The position numbers and the translations under genes are program-made. DNA of 64,000 nucleotides from Allacma fusca (taxonomy: Eukaryota > Arthropoda > Collembola > Symphypleona > Sminthuridae), in assembly GCA_947179485.1 (NCBI GenBank), contig OX359248.1:46510847-46574846 (forward strand), given 5' to 3'. The notes under the pieces were generated by a model. That model ran no database searches. It was not told the origin of the DNA and worked only from the letters and a program-made list of their open reading frames with translations. This document shows positions 40,233 to 49,284 of this stretch, one piece after another (the stretch's first letter is position 1; every line of letters starts with the position of its first letter).

Positions 40233-43157
40233 TTAATGGCCACTTCTCAAAACTCTCTTTTGAGATTTTGTAAAATTTCTGGTCATTCGACGCTCGTCAG
40301 AATCGCTGCTTTCCTTTTTTCGTTTCATAGCTTCCTTAGATTTTAACATGGCCATATTATCATCCGATGTTAAAAGTTCCGTGTTTTGGCGCCGTCTAGA
40401 TGGTTTTTGGCTTGTACCAATTTCGTGCTCAGTTACTGCTAGATCCCATGGTGTTTTGCGGAACTATGAAATAATTTAATGAAAATTATTAAAGCCTGGT
40501 GCAATAAATACATTAATAATCATATATGAATTTACTGAGGGAGTGTAATTACTTACAACGGATCGATCCACATCACCAATTTCGGAGTTAATTACAACTA
40601 CTGCTTCTATTGATTCAGAATATGCAGCAGTCTCACCTGAAGCTGTAATGATATTTGAATTAGTTGGTACTTCTTCCTGATCACTGCACTCCTCCTCAGA
40701 CGAATCAGTGTATTCCACTAATGATGATCCCGGCAATTTCCAAATACACTCGCTTTTATACGAAGGGATAGCAACTTGTGGGGTTGGCTCTGAAATGTTA
40801 GCGAATGTCAAAATTCGAGTGGGGAGATTTTTTGCAGGTCCCTCGTTGTCAGGGGTTTCTTCGAAAACAGAAACTTCATCAGTTAGAGATTTTGCGTAAA
40901 TCGTCCGTTCAACATCTTCTTCATCCTCATCATCCTCATCGGGGGTAACAATTTCGTCCACTGGATTCTCGTTATTTCCGTCTTGCGAAGTATTCTCATC
41001 GTTATCGTCCAAGTTGTCTCCAATGACAACATTGGAGACGTGATCTTCATTGCCTCTATTTGTAGTTCTATTCTGAAGGTTACCTCTTGGCTGGTCATTA
41101 TTACCGTCATCACTGTTATTTCCATCTGAACCACCCGGTAATGGATCTTGAGGCTCTTCATCGGGATCCAGCACAAAATCGCTTTCTTGAAAAACGTATC
41201 TGTCAGGAGCTCCAGTGGATGCAATAAATATTCCAGTTTTGGAAAAGCCATTTACAATCGTAGATTCTTTTGCTGATTCTTCATATGGGTATTTTATAAT
41301 ACTGGGAATATCCTCAGTTCTAGGCTTACGCATAGGATGCAATGCAAGCCACCTTGTTAAAAATGCCCCATATCTACGCTTGAGGGGTGAAAAAAAGCAC
41401 ACATCCAAAGGTTGTGTTTTATGAGAAGTATGGGGCGGCAATGTCAACAGGTCAATGTGATGGTCAGAACAATACCGCACTACCTCATATGACACATGGG
41501 AGGCTTGGCTATCTAAAATTAGAAGAACAGGGGTTCTGGAATCAGATGCTGCGTTCTTACGAAAATGCTTCAAATATTGCAGAAATGCTTCAGAATTTGA
41601 CCAGCCTTTGTTTGTTTTCTTGAAAATCGATCCAGGTGGAGCACCACTGTAGTCAACGTACTGAGAATGCTTTGGTAGCAAAAACATAGGAGGGATAAAT
41701 CTACCGGCTGCATTTGCTGCACATGTCATTGTGACAAGTTGTCCTCTATCTTGGGCAACCAAAACTGGAACGGACCGTACTCCTTTTTTTGCTAGTCGTC
41801 TAGGAGGGCGACTCTGTTGAATCATGGCACAAATATCATATCATTAGTTTAGATAGTACTCCGTAATAATTGAAAAACCGTCCCTAACTTCTACATGATA
41901 CAAAACCGATTACCTACATACAACTAGAAACCACACATGTGTAGTCTTTTTTGCTTATACGAGCATATAATTATATACCTTTTAAAAATATCTAACATTA
42001 TGCTTACAATTCACAGGACTACTCACTTATGCACAATAATATCTTATGCAATTTCAATGTTTTAAATGCCTTTTAAAATCAAGAACATTATCTTGTGATG
42101 CCTTAAAAATATGTAAGGTATTAAATTTTACTTACCGCAACAACAGATAACCCCGTCTCGTCAACATTGAATATTGTTTCTGCTACGAAACCTTTTCTGT
42201 TAATAATCTCCTCTAGGAGATCAAAAAATCTGTATACATTATTTTTCGTGAAAGATTGAACACGAATGAGGCTGAGGGGAGTACCAGTTCTCAGACATAA
42301 TTTGTCCCCATATCGGAACAGAAATGACGACACCCAGTCACATCCAGCAACCCCGTCTTTGAATTTATGATTCAGATTGTTTTGTATGGCTAAATTGTAA
42401 GCCAATTCCGCTAATGATCTTCTGGTCATCGCATAAAACCTAAAATGATGAACATTTGTATATTCTTTAACATTTTTATGCTAACATTAAAATTGACAGA
42501 AAATTCACTTTAGACCAAACAATTATCACAAGTTCTGATAAATCAAAACAGCATGTATTTACATTAAAAAAGGATGCAGCATAGGAACTGCTGTAAGTAC
42601 GATCAAATAAATTAAGTCATTGGATTGAATAAAAGGGTTTTGAGATCAACAAATTGTTATGTAAATATTAAAACCAATACAAAATGAATACCTATACATA
42701 AACACAATAAATGTCCTGACTTACTTCTCTGCAAGTTCAAAAATGAATTGAAGAATTATTGCTTCCTGAGCATCACTAAATACCCTTTGAAAACTTCCTT
42801 GAGAGAGGACTTCTGGAATTGCTTCACTTGGTCTCTTTTTCCAACGTTGAAGTACGGATCTTGTAACTCCAAAAACGGTAGCTGCTTCTCTCTCACTATG
42901 GTCTTTCATGTAGTTTAAAGCATTTCTTACTGTATTTCCATCAACCTTCTGATTCTTGCAAATATAATCTCGAACTTCCAAAATTGAAAAACAAATCAAT
43001 ATTAGTCTTAAGTAATTAAATTTTATTTTGCAAATGCAAAAATAGGTACTTACAACTAACGTTCTGGGAAGCAATTTAAGTATTAAATAATAATAGGAAA
43101 ATTAATTTCAGCTACGAGTAAAAATAAAGTATAGAGAAGTAAAAACGTTTTACCCAT
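40233..43157 (-). CDS. pogo/Tigger-like DDD transposase, five exons, predicted 681 aa
   Basis: Catalyses excision and TA-targeted integration of the element in the nucleus. Exons inferred from GT/AG sites with a continuous frame: 43157-43154, 42974-42725, 42439-42136, 41813-40557, 40463-40233 (introns 179, 285, 322, 93 nt). The start ATGG has A at -3, and its exon holds only four coding bases; splicing gives MVRDY, like the MVR starts of CENP-B/pogo proteins. Residues about 11-48 are a Psq/CENP-B N-terminal helix-turn-helix; about 90-145 a second CENP-B/Tc5-type helix-turn-helix with GCDWVSSFLFRYG. The catalytic Asp residues are D178 (NVDETGL), D287 (LILDSQASH) and D323 (TQPLD). Residues about 410-520 are highly acidic (DEDDEDEEDVE) and the C-terminus is basic (EAMKRKK, DERRMTR), probably a nuclear signal. 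No stop or frameshift is visible. The second motif reads DSQ where many relatives have DGH or DNH. Confidence 0.88.
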
Positions 43158-43611
43158 CTTCGGTTTCTATAAACAAACGAATTTGATCAAAAAAACTCAG
43201 GAATCCGGATCACGGACATAAGAATATTTTACAGTGTAAGACTAAAACTGCTTTCATGTTCTTTGTCTCCGTTGATGCATTGAAATCGCGGAATACTGTA
43301 GTACGTACGTATTAGTATACTACGACTAATTCCAGTGACGAAAATCAGTATTACCTAATTATTAGGTAATTATTATAGCATTGCAATAGTTATTTGCATT
43401 ACCTTCAGTTTTTATTTCAACGTCATGGTTCATACAACCAACCTCAATATTCGTGTAAGAGAAGCAAAGATTCACTCCAAAGTTTTCTTAGTTTTGCTTT
43501 TGGATATCTTTAATTGAGAGAATTACTTCTTGAAAAGTACTAATTAGCCTAAAGTTTAATTTGTAATTATTACGGATTTCTAAGGGACTGCGATTTGCTG
43601 TAGGTACTGAA
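43158..43611. promoter_or_regulatory. putative bidirectional promoter of the two transposon genes
   Basis: The intergenic region between the minus-strand transposase start (43157) and the plus-strand unit. It contains a perfect 19-nt palindrome (43351-43369) and near-palindromic GTAGTACGTAC..GTATACTAC at about 43299-43323. On the plus strand ACTGAA|GTAAGTG (donor, about 43612), TTTTTTCAG (acceptor, about 43686) and ATCTTAG (43760) suggest 5' UTR introns. No TATA box was confidently identified. Confidence 0.45.
43351..43369. repeat. perfect 19-nt palindrome in the transposon promoter region
   Basis: TTACCTAAT-T-ATTAGGTAA, two perfectly complementary 9-nt arms around one base. It lies between the divergent genes and could be a dimeric regulator or transposase site (inference). 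Confidence 0.8.
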
Positions 43612-43761
43612 GTAAGTGCTTTTTCAAACTTATATTTGAATTGAACTAAGATATGTACTCATGTATATACGCATTCGTTTTTTCAGTTTACTCAAAAAGG
43701 GGTTCGATGAATTCATAATAATAAGTAGGTATATCTAAATAATTTCAAATTGTATCTTAGA

Positions 43762-43983
43762 ATGTGGTTTGTTAACCGTATGCTGACATTTCTAAGAAAA
43801 ATCGTTGACGCCATTTGGAATGTGCTTAAGGCCATTCGAAGCTTGTCGCCAATTTATTTGGACCTGCCAGCTTTCGGAAACAATGCAGAAAATCCGGAAG
43901 GAGAAGAATTCTTCGACGCTTTGGATGACGTACCATGGCTTCAAGAAGGAACTCGACAACGTGGAAAGTGCCCACGTGGATAG
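43762..43983 (+). CDS. small transposon ORF, 73 aa, amphipathic helix plus FFAT-like motif
   Basis: I do not recognise a family. The ATG follows directly after a possible splice acceptor (ATCTTAG at 43754-43760), has A at -3 and ends in TAG; AATAAA lies 215 bp downstream. An in-frame TTG at 43750 is not needed. Residues 1-28 are hydrophobic and basic (FLRKIVDAIWNVLKAIRSL), consistent with an amphipathic helix. Residues 43-56 are acidic and contain EFFDALD (49-55), close to the FFAT consensus EFFDAxE by which proteins bind VAP receptors on the ER. The tail is basic (RQRGKCPRG). It runs divergently from the transposase. It could be a second transposon gene, a captured exon of a host lipid-transfer-type gene, or a chance frame. 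The function is not established. Confidence 0.4.
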   Translation: MWFVNRMLTFLRKIVDAIWNVLKAIRSLSPIYLDLPAFGNNAENPEGEEFFDALDDVPWLQEGTRQRGKCPRG

Positions 43984-44085
43984 TCATTTTTATTCGAAAC
44001 GTGTATCATTTTGTTCAATTGTACATGTATTATGTTTTCACAATCTTTTGCTTATTTGTTAGATCGTCAAATGCATTTATTTTAA

Positions 44086-44146
44086 GGTTTGTATGTGTTT
44101 TTACCGTATTTTAGGCTTTCGAGGTTGATGTGTGTTTTTAACGTAT
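44086..44146 (+). repeat. two core repeats, inverted relative to the left array
   Basis: Cores at 44086-44109 and 44123-44146 on the plus strand, exactly 37 bp apart. The second matches the left array's minus-strand 37-bp-class core (GGTTGAT..TGTGTTTTTAACGTAT) at 23 of 24 positions, the first at about 21 of 24. They sit 103 bp after the small ORF stop. The outer edge is 893 bp from the right end of the element, while the left array's outer edge is 901 bp from the left end. Confidence 0.88.
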
Positions 44147-44197
44147 ATTTGAGGAGGTAGAGTTTCAAGAATGAAATACTCAAATTGCTACAAAAAA

Positions 44198-44203
44198 AAT
44201 AAA
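44198..44203 (+). promoter_or_regulatory. candidate polyadenylation signal for the small ORF transcript
   Basis: AATAAA 52 bp after the second inverted core and 215 bp after the stop of the 73-aa ORF. It mirrors the AATAAA beyond the transposase array. Confidence 0.45.
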
Positions 44204-44966
44204 GCTGTTTGAAGTTAGTTGTAATATTATTACTTGGCTCATTTTTTAAATACACTTCAAAATTTTAACTATCGTACTGCATTTCATTTACCCATCATAG
44301 CATACATATAAGTAGATTTTGAAAGAGCCAATTGTATTATTTATTTTGTAAAAATACGTAGAACCAAGGACAAATTTTAATAAAGATTTTAAAATTACCT
44401 TTTTACACAGTACATTTCCCCAGTTTTTTAGATTAGTTGTGGCAAAACTGTGTCCAGTGTGTAGATAAGTTTTCAAACTTAAAACTATTAGCATGGGAAA
44501 TTTACTTCATCTACATGGGTAAAACGTTGAGGTTATAGTGTACAAAAAAGTAATGCATAGAATTTGTTTTTTTAGAATCTTCTGCATTTTTCTATTTTTA
44601 CAGTACTGTTTTCAAAACCTCAAACAATTTCGTTTGCATTCCCGGTAGTGACCTCATCGTTTTTTAAGAGAAAAACTTTGGACAAAGCTAGATGTGACAT
44701 GGAGCAAATTTGAGAAAATCATGCCTTAATAGCAAAAGTGTGAAAAGGTTGGATTTCTGAATTTGTTATTTTCGATGGATTGATTTTACCAACATTTACT
44801 AGGAACCCAGCGGTCGTAGCAAATATTATGGGAAATCATTTCAGTCTGAATCATCATCCTTAGTCAAACACTGTAGCCGCGAGAGTAAAAAATGAGGTGC
44901 AAGTTTCAAACGAAGCAATATTCGGATTTAAACTTTAAAACAACTCATGAACTTTGTCTTTTTGTG
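44204..44966. other. transposon right spacer, non-coding
   Basis: About 0.76 kb of AT-rich unique DNA between the inverted core pair and the right inverted repeat. The only open frame (68 codons, minus strand, 44288-44494) looks like chance. Confidence 0.6.
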
Positions 44967-45039
44967 GCCTCTTATGCCTCCGGCCTCATTTGCCCCCTGA
45001 CCTATGTGCCCCGTTGGCATTGTTTACCCCTTGTTACCC
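44967..45039 (-). repeat. right terminal inverted repeat of the transposon
   Basis: On the minus strand it begins GGGTAACAAGGGGTAAA at 45039. It contains the 19-bp box GAGGCCGGAGGCATAAGAG (44987-44969), identical to the left copy at 38577-38595, and G-rich relatives GGGGCACATAGG and GGGGGCAAATGAGGCC between tip and box. Tip-to-box distance is 52 bp here and 36 bp on the left. Confidence 0.82.
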
Positions 45040-45041
45040 TA

Positions 45042-48000
45042 ATTAATTAATAATTATTGTGATTATTGTGATATGATTGTAGAACCGAAATCCTGGATAA
45101 TATTGGAATTTTTGAGCCTAGGATTGAATGTACATACTTTGTTACAATCAATTTTTATGTAAATGATGGGACACAATGAACTCGATCCATAAGAGCACCC
45201 TTGCCAAAGATTTGAAATAAGGCTGTCCCTGGAATATTTTTGAGTTTACAGAAAAGCTTCTCCAACAAATGACCTGTCATAGTGAGCATGTACTTACAAA
45301 TTTTAAGAGTGCTCTTCAACATACTAATCCTTCAACAAACTAGCAGGATGTACTACATAATATTACGTATGTATATATCTACTACTTGTGGGGCAACTTC
45401 TAAAGCAAATAAGGAACTGTTTAAGTCGATCAGGCACGGGACAAATGTAAGTTGTCTCTGGATTTGGGCCTGGATGGTCTGTTGTTGGGAGGATAGTTGT
45501 GGGGAAGTTGGTGGAAATGACAGAGGACAAGATCATTTAGCTACCTAAGTCACCTGAGAGGGCTAATAAGTAAAAGGGAAGACCAGCCCACCTGTGAGGG
45601 CTGGACCACTTGCGGTGTGTGGAAGGGAGCTCGGAACGATCGTCACTTCCACTGACTCCCCTCACGTTGTTGAGGGAAAAGAAGACTTAAAGATGTCATT
45701 GGTTCGAGAGCCAGGTTTTCGGGAAGAGAAAAGAAAACCAATTTCCTCTGAATGCGGGATAGACAGAAGGAGCCGTAAGTGAGGAGAGGAGCCAGTCTCA
45801 CATGCATAAACTACTCGGTAGTTGTTACCCTCTGGGTTATTCCATTTCCCAATAAGAATACAAACGTGGATATTACCCCAACAACCAGCAATATAATCGA
45901 AGAGAAATGAAAAGTAAAGGTAACAATGAGTCCTTCATTTATTTCCATCTGGAAAAACACATCTCCGAGAGAGACTTGCCCCGTCAACCTTTATAGACTC
46001 ACGCTATACACGTCCACTCCATTCCGGGTGTGGGAAGGTGGAACTCCCCAATTGTAGCATTTTCCCTTTTCCAAGGGAGGCTGAGCTGAATATTTATTTA
46101 TTTTTAAAGTAAAATCCATCTTTTCCCTATTAACCCAACCTTCCTCCAGAACATCAACCACCGACTCTCCAATCAGCCATTATTGTCTCCACCTATCTTG
46201 AGCTCGGATCCCATGTGGAAATTAATAGTTGGTTCCATATGCTCACATAGTTCCTGTACACCCGGACACAAATACAGTATGTACATACATACATACTAAA
46301 TCTCCATACCCCTATGTGTGTAAGTACATTTGGAATGCAGGGAATGCAACTGTGTCTTTAATACATGGCTGCACTGGTGTAACGTGTAACACTGGGACCG
46401 GCTCATTGCATATTTTATTGAAAGGAACTGGAATTTTACGGATATCTGGAAATAAATACACTAACTCCTGGAAACAGTTTAACCATTACCATACATGCTT
46501 TTTTTTGACTGGGGTTAGGACATTACCATTTCTCCATGTACTTTCATTAAGGCCGTGCGATACTGTCAATAGCCCTCAAAAGTCTCATGTCACGAGTTTT
46601 TTCCAAAATAGAATTCCATTCCCTAGTCCAGCTCCAGGAAGGTTCTACAAGAAGAATTGAAATACTGTAAAGTAAATCACCAACTCAGGGCATTTACAGA
46701 ACATGGCATGCCCTGTAAAGTCTTCGGATCATGTACATTCAAATGTATGATAAGTACTGAATTACTTATAGAATTAGCCATTATTACATGTGGAGTATTT
46801 TTCCTTCCTGATAATTACAAACATGGTCTTCACAAGAGACGAAAAACTATTTGCTCATAAAAGAGGGTGTCTTAAAACCCCTATAGGTTTTGAGTGTCAC
46901 CTCCTGCTTTAAAAATTAAGGGCAAGATTAAAGCACCCCGTGACAAAAATGCTGACGCTTTGAATCATTCCTTTGTAAGAATATGTTGTATTGCAAATCT
47001 TCAAACATTATTCTTACCTTGCACTTTCCTCGGAACCAATAAATATGAATTCGTACGTTTGAATATTTATTTTTAGAGTTGATCCTTAAAAAAATCACGG
47101 CTTCAGCAAAGGGAATACAGTGTGCTCTGTAATTATTAGCATTTTTATGTAGGATTTAGAACATTCTTAAATAGAGACAAATTTAAGTCACATAGTTGCG
47201 GGCTCTTGTGTGGGCAAAAAATAATCTCATAGTACACCAAGGACAATGTATGTTAATATTTTTACTTCCCAGGGAGAAGACATATTCCCTTATAAAAAGG
47301 GCCTGTGATGGGAAGAGTACACTTGGTTTGAAAATATCTACGGAATAACTCCGAAATATTTGTAAAAAAAAGAGAACCACTAAAAGGACTAAATTCAGAG
47401 ACCTCTAGCGTTATGCTCTTAAAAACCAAACAATAATCCTGAAGTTCATTGGGTCATCATCATATTCTGCATGACCTTCCAATCAGAAAAACTAACATTG
47501 TCGTCAACGGGGATTTTTCAAAATATTTTCCCCTCAATTGAAAAAATCCTCTTATAACTCTAATAACGCTGTAGCCGTTCCAAACTTAGTAAAATTAATC
47601 AAGCAGATTCCTGATCCAGGAATCTCATTGAAAAGGGCGTGATTACAAAGTATTAAATATCCATTCATTATATACACAAGGTACAGTGAGCAGGCGGCTC
47701 TGTAATAAATGGAATTGTGGTGCGCGCTGGAGACCTGAAGTATTTGAGGGTAGGGAAGCTCGGTGGGAAAAATAGATAGAGACAGGGATTGAAGAATTGA
47801 AGGAAGGGAGACTGAAGTGTGAGAAAAGGAGAGACACATGAGATAGGTATGGGATATGGAAGTGAATAAGAAAGTTGGGATGCGGTAGTTTGAGTGTGGA
47901 GAGATGGGAAAACGGCGGGATTGGGGCCAGGCGAGACGACGACGGGGCTCTCTATAAGTATATATACGGGGACATTGGAAGCGAGAGGAGAGGCTGTGGC

Positions 48001-48318
48001 CTGGGATGTGCTATAAGAAAAGGGTGTCTGTCTTGAGGCTGCCAAAAGTGCCAAGGGGTAACATTAGGTGGATGAAGGGGGGTAGGAAAGTGTAATGGTA
48101 AACGCGCGCCCAGACTTGATTGTGAGTGTGTCTCCCGAAAATGTGGCCATTTGAATGCATACAGTTGTCAGTCTAGCAACGTTTACGTTCCTACGTTACG
48201 TTCACGTTCTCATCAGTCGTCGAAAACGACTTGACATCTGGGCCTTACTGATTCGGTCACTGTAATTATCCCTGATTTACTGCTATCTCATATCCACAGC
48301 ATCGATCCACAGCAGCCA
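45042..48318. other. non-coding right flank of the transposon
   Basis: No recognisable gene. It is AT-rich at first, with a GC-richer, CpG-bearing patch at about 45560-45800, then unique sequence. A second CpG-bearing patch with two Inr-like TCAGTC words lies at 48160-48260. Open frames are at most 143 codons without known motifs. Confidence 0.55.
48160..48260 (+). promoter_or_regulatory. speculative CpG-bearing core-promoter-like patch
   Basis: Contains a run of ACGTT words, two initiator-like TCAGTC matches (48168-48173, 48213-48218) and a small GTCGT/ACGAC hairpin (48216-48230), just upstream of a GA tract. No TATA or clear downstream element, and no convincing exon follows. Confidence 0.2.
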
Positions 48319-48331
48319 AGAGAGAGAGAGA

Positions 48332-48368
<37 letters not shown>
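48319..48368. repeat. GA microsatellite
   Basis: (AG)n with one GTGAG interruption, read directly. Confidence 0.94.
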
Positions 48369-48370
<2 letters not shown>

Positions 48371-49284
48371 CGAGAGTACAGCAGCGACACTCTCCTCCAC
48401 TTTTCTCTCCTGTCTGTCCTCAGCTCTCTCTCTCTCTCCTCGTCTTCCACAAGTCTTTTTTATGGCGAGAAGACGGTCCTACCACACACTTCTCCCCAGC
48501 ACTTTCTCCTCCGCACCAGCCCTTCTGCCGCTTCTTCCAGTCCGTCACATTACCGGAGAGTCCCATTGCCCCAAGAACATATAGCCATTGAGAGCCATTG
48601 AACACATCCGTCTACAGTCTGCCAAAATCTATCTGTTGTCTCCAAAAATTACCTCTATTATCGGCCGAGTACCCTCGTACAAACCCGTAAATTCTCACCC
48701 AGAATGATTAAATTATACCAAGTATCGCATCTTCTTCGGAAACCATTCCCAAGGCCCAGGGTCTTTCTCCTATTTCCCCATCCAATCCTCATTCCGTCTC
48801 CCACTGATGAGCATTTCTCTTTTTCCATATCCTCCCACTCATATTTCCCTTCCTTCAGCGCTACCTCTCTATCCCTCTTTTATTTTTATGAACCATCGCC
48901 CAACTACCCCGATCTTCCTCCCGTCTAAAACCTTCCCTAACACCTTTCTCTCGCTTCCTAATATCCTTCTATTACTTTCTTACGGATTACTCCCTTCAGT
49001 CCATCACCCTTCAATATGAATGTCTATTCTCTCACGGCACTCTCCATCCTGCACCCAATCATTTCCTCACTCTACTATCTCGTCATAGTCACCTTAGTCA
49101 AGAAGGTAGCCCAGCTTGGGCTTCTTCTCTGCATGGTACTTGCTCAAATTGATAACTCATTTCGGGGGATTCGGGCATTCCTGGTATGTTTTCAATTACT
49201 ATTTGCTGTTTTTCTTGTAGGAAATGGAGAGTGTCGTTTAGTTGGAGTACGGGGCTCTTTGGTGGATGAATTTAGGGTGCTGTT
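48369..49284. other. non-coding pyrimidine-rich stretch
   Basis: No recognisable gene. It is C/T-rich on the plus strand from 48370 to 49100 (ttccc, ctcc words), giving Ser/Pro/Phe-rich chance frames of up to 90 codons. Confidence 0.55.

Larger units (their letters stand above)
38541..45039 (-). mobile_element. complete 6.5 kb pogo/Tigger-like DNA transposon with two divergent genes
   Basis: Seen: inverted ends starting GGGTAA on both sides, a TA duplication outside them, an uninterrupted multi-exon transposase (minus strand), a small plus-strand ORF, and tandem cores near both ends. Known: pogo/Tigger elements are cut-and-paste transposons that encode a CENP-B-like transposase, duplicate TA and are usually about 2-3 kb, so 6.5 kb is large. 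The element contains no GA/CT microsatellite although its flanks carry one every 1-2 kb. Inference: it is a recent insertion, possibly still autonomous. Beyond the terminal ~90 bp the two ends are not visibly homologous, so it does not have long inverted repeats. The non-coding spacers at 38631-39441 and 44204-44966 hold no gene I can support. Confidence 0.85.
38539..45041. repeat. TA target-site duplication of the transposon
   Basis: TA at 38539-38540 and again at 45040-45041 directly abut the two inverted ends. TA duplication is the hallmark of Tc1/mariner/pogo integration. Both flanks are AT-rich. An empty site would join about 38540 to 45042 with a single TA. Confidence 0.8.

Noticed and set aside
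40708..41623. Plus-strand and alternate-frame ORFs of 63-122 codons over the transposase
   Set aside because: Shadows of the transposase exon 41813-40557.
42984..43074. Longer N-terminus of the transposase starting at 43074
   Set aside because: This segment translates to hydrophobic unrelated residues and lies in the inferred first intron. Splicing from the ATGG exon gives a family-like start.
38631..44966. Long (0.9 kb) terminal inverted repeats
   Set aside because: Comparing the left 38631-39441 with the reverse complement of 44147-44966 by eye shows no homology; only the terminal ~90 bp and the cores are shared.
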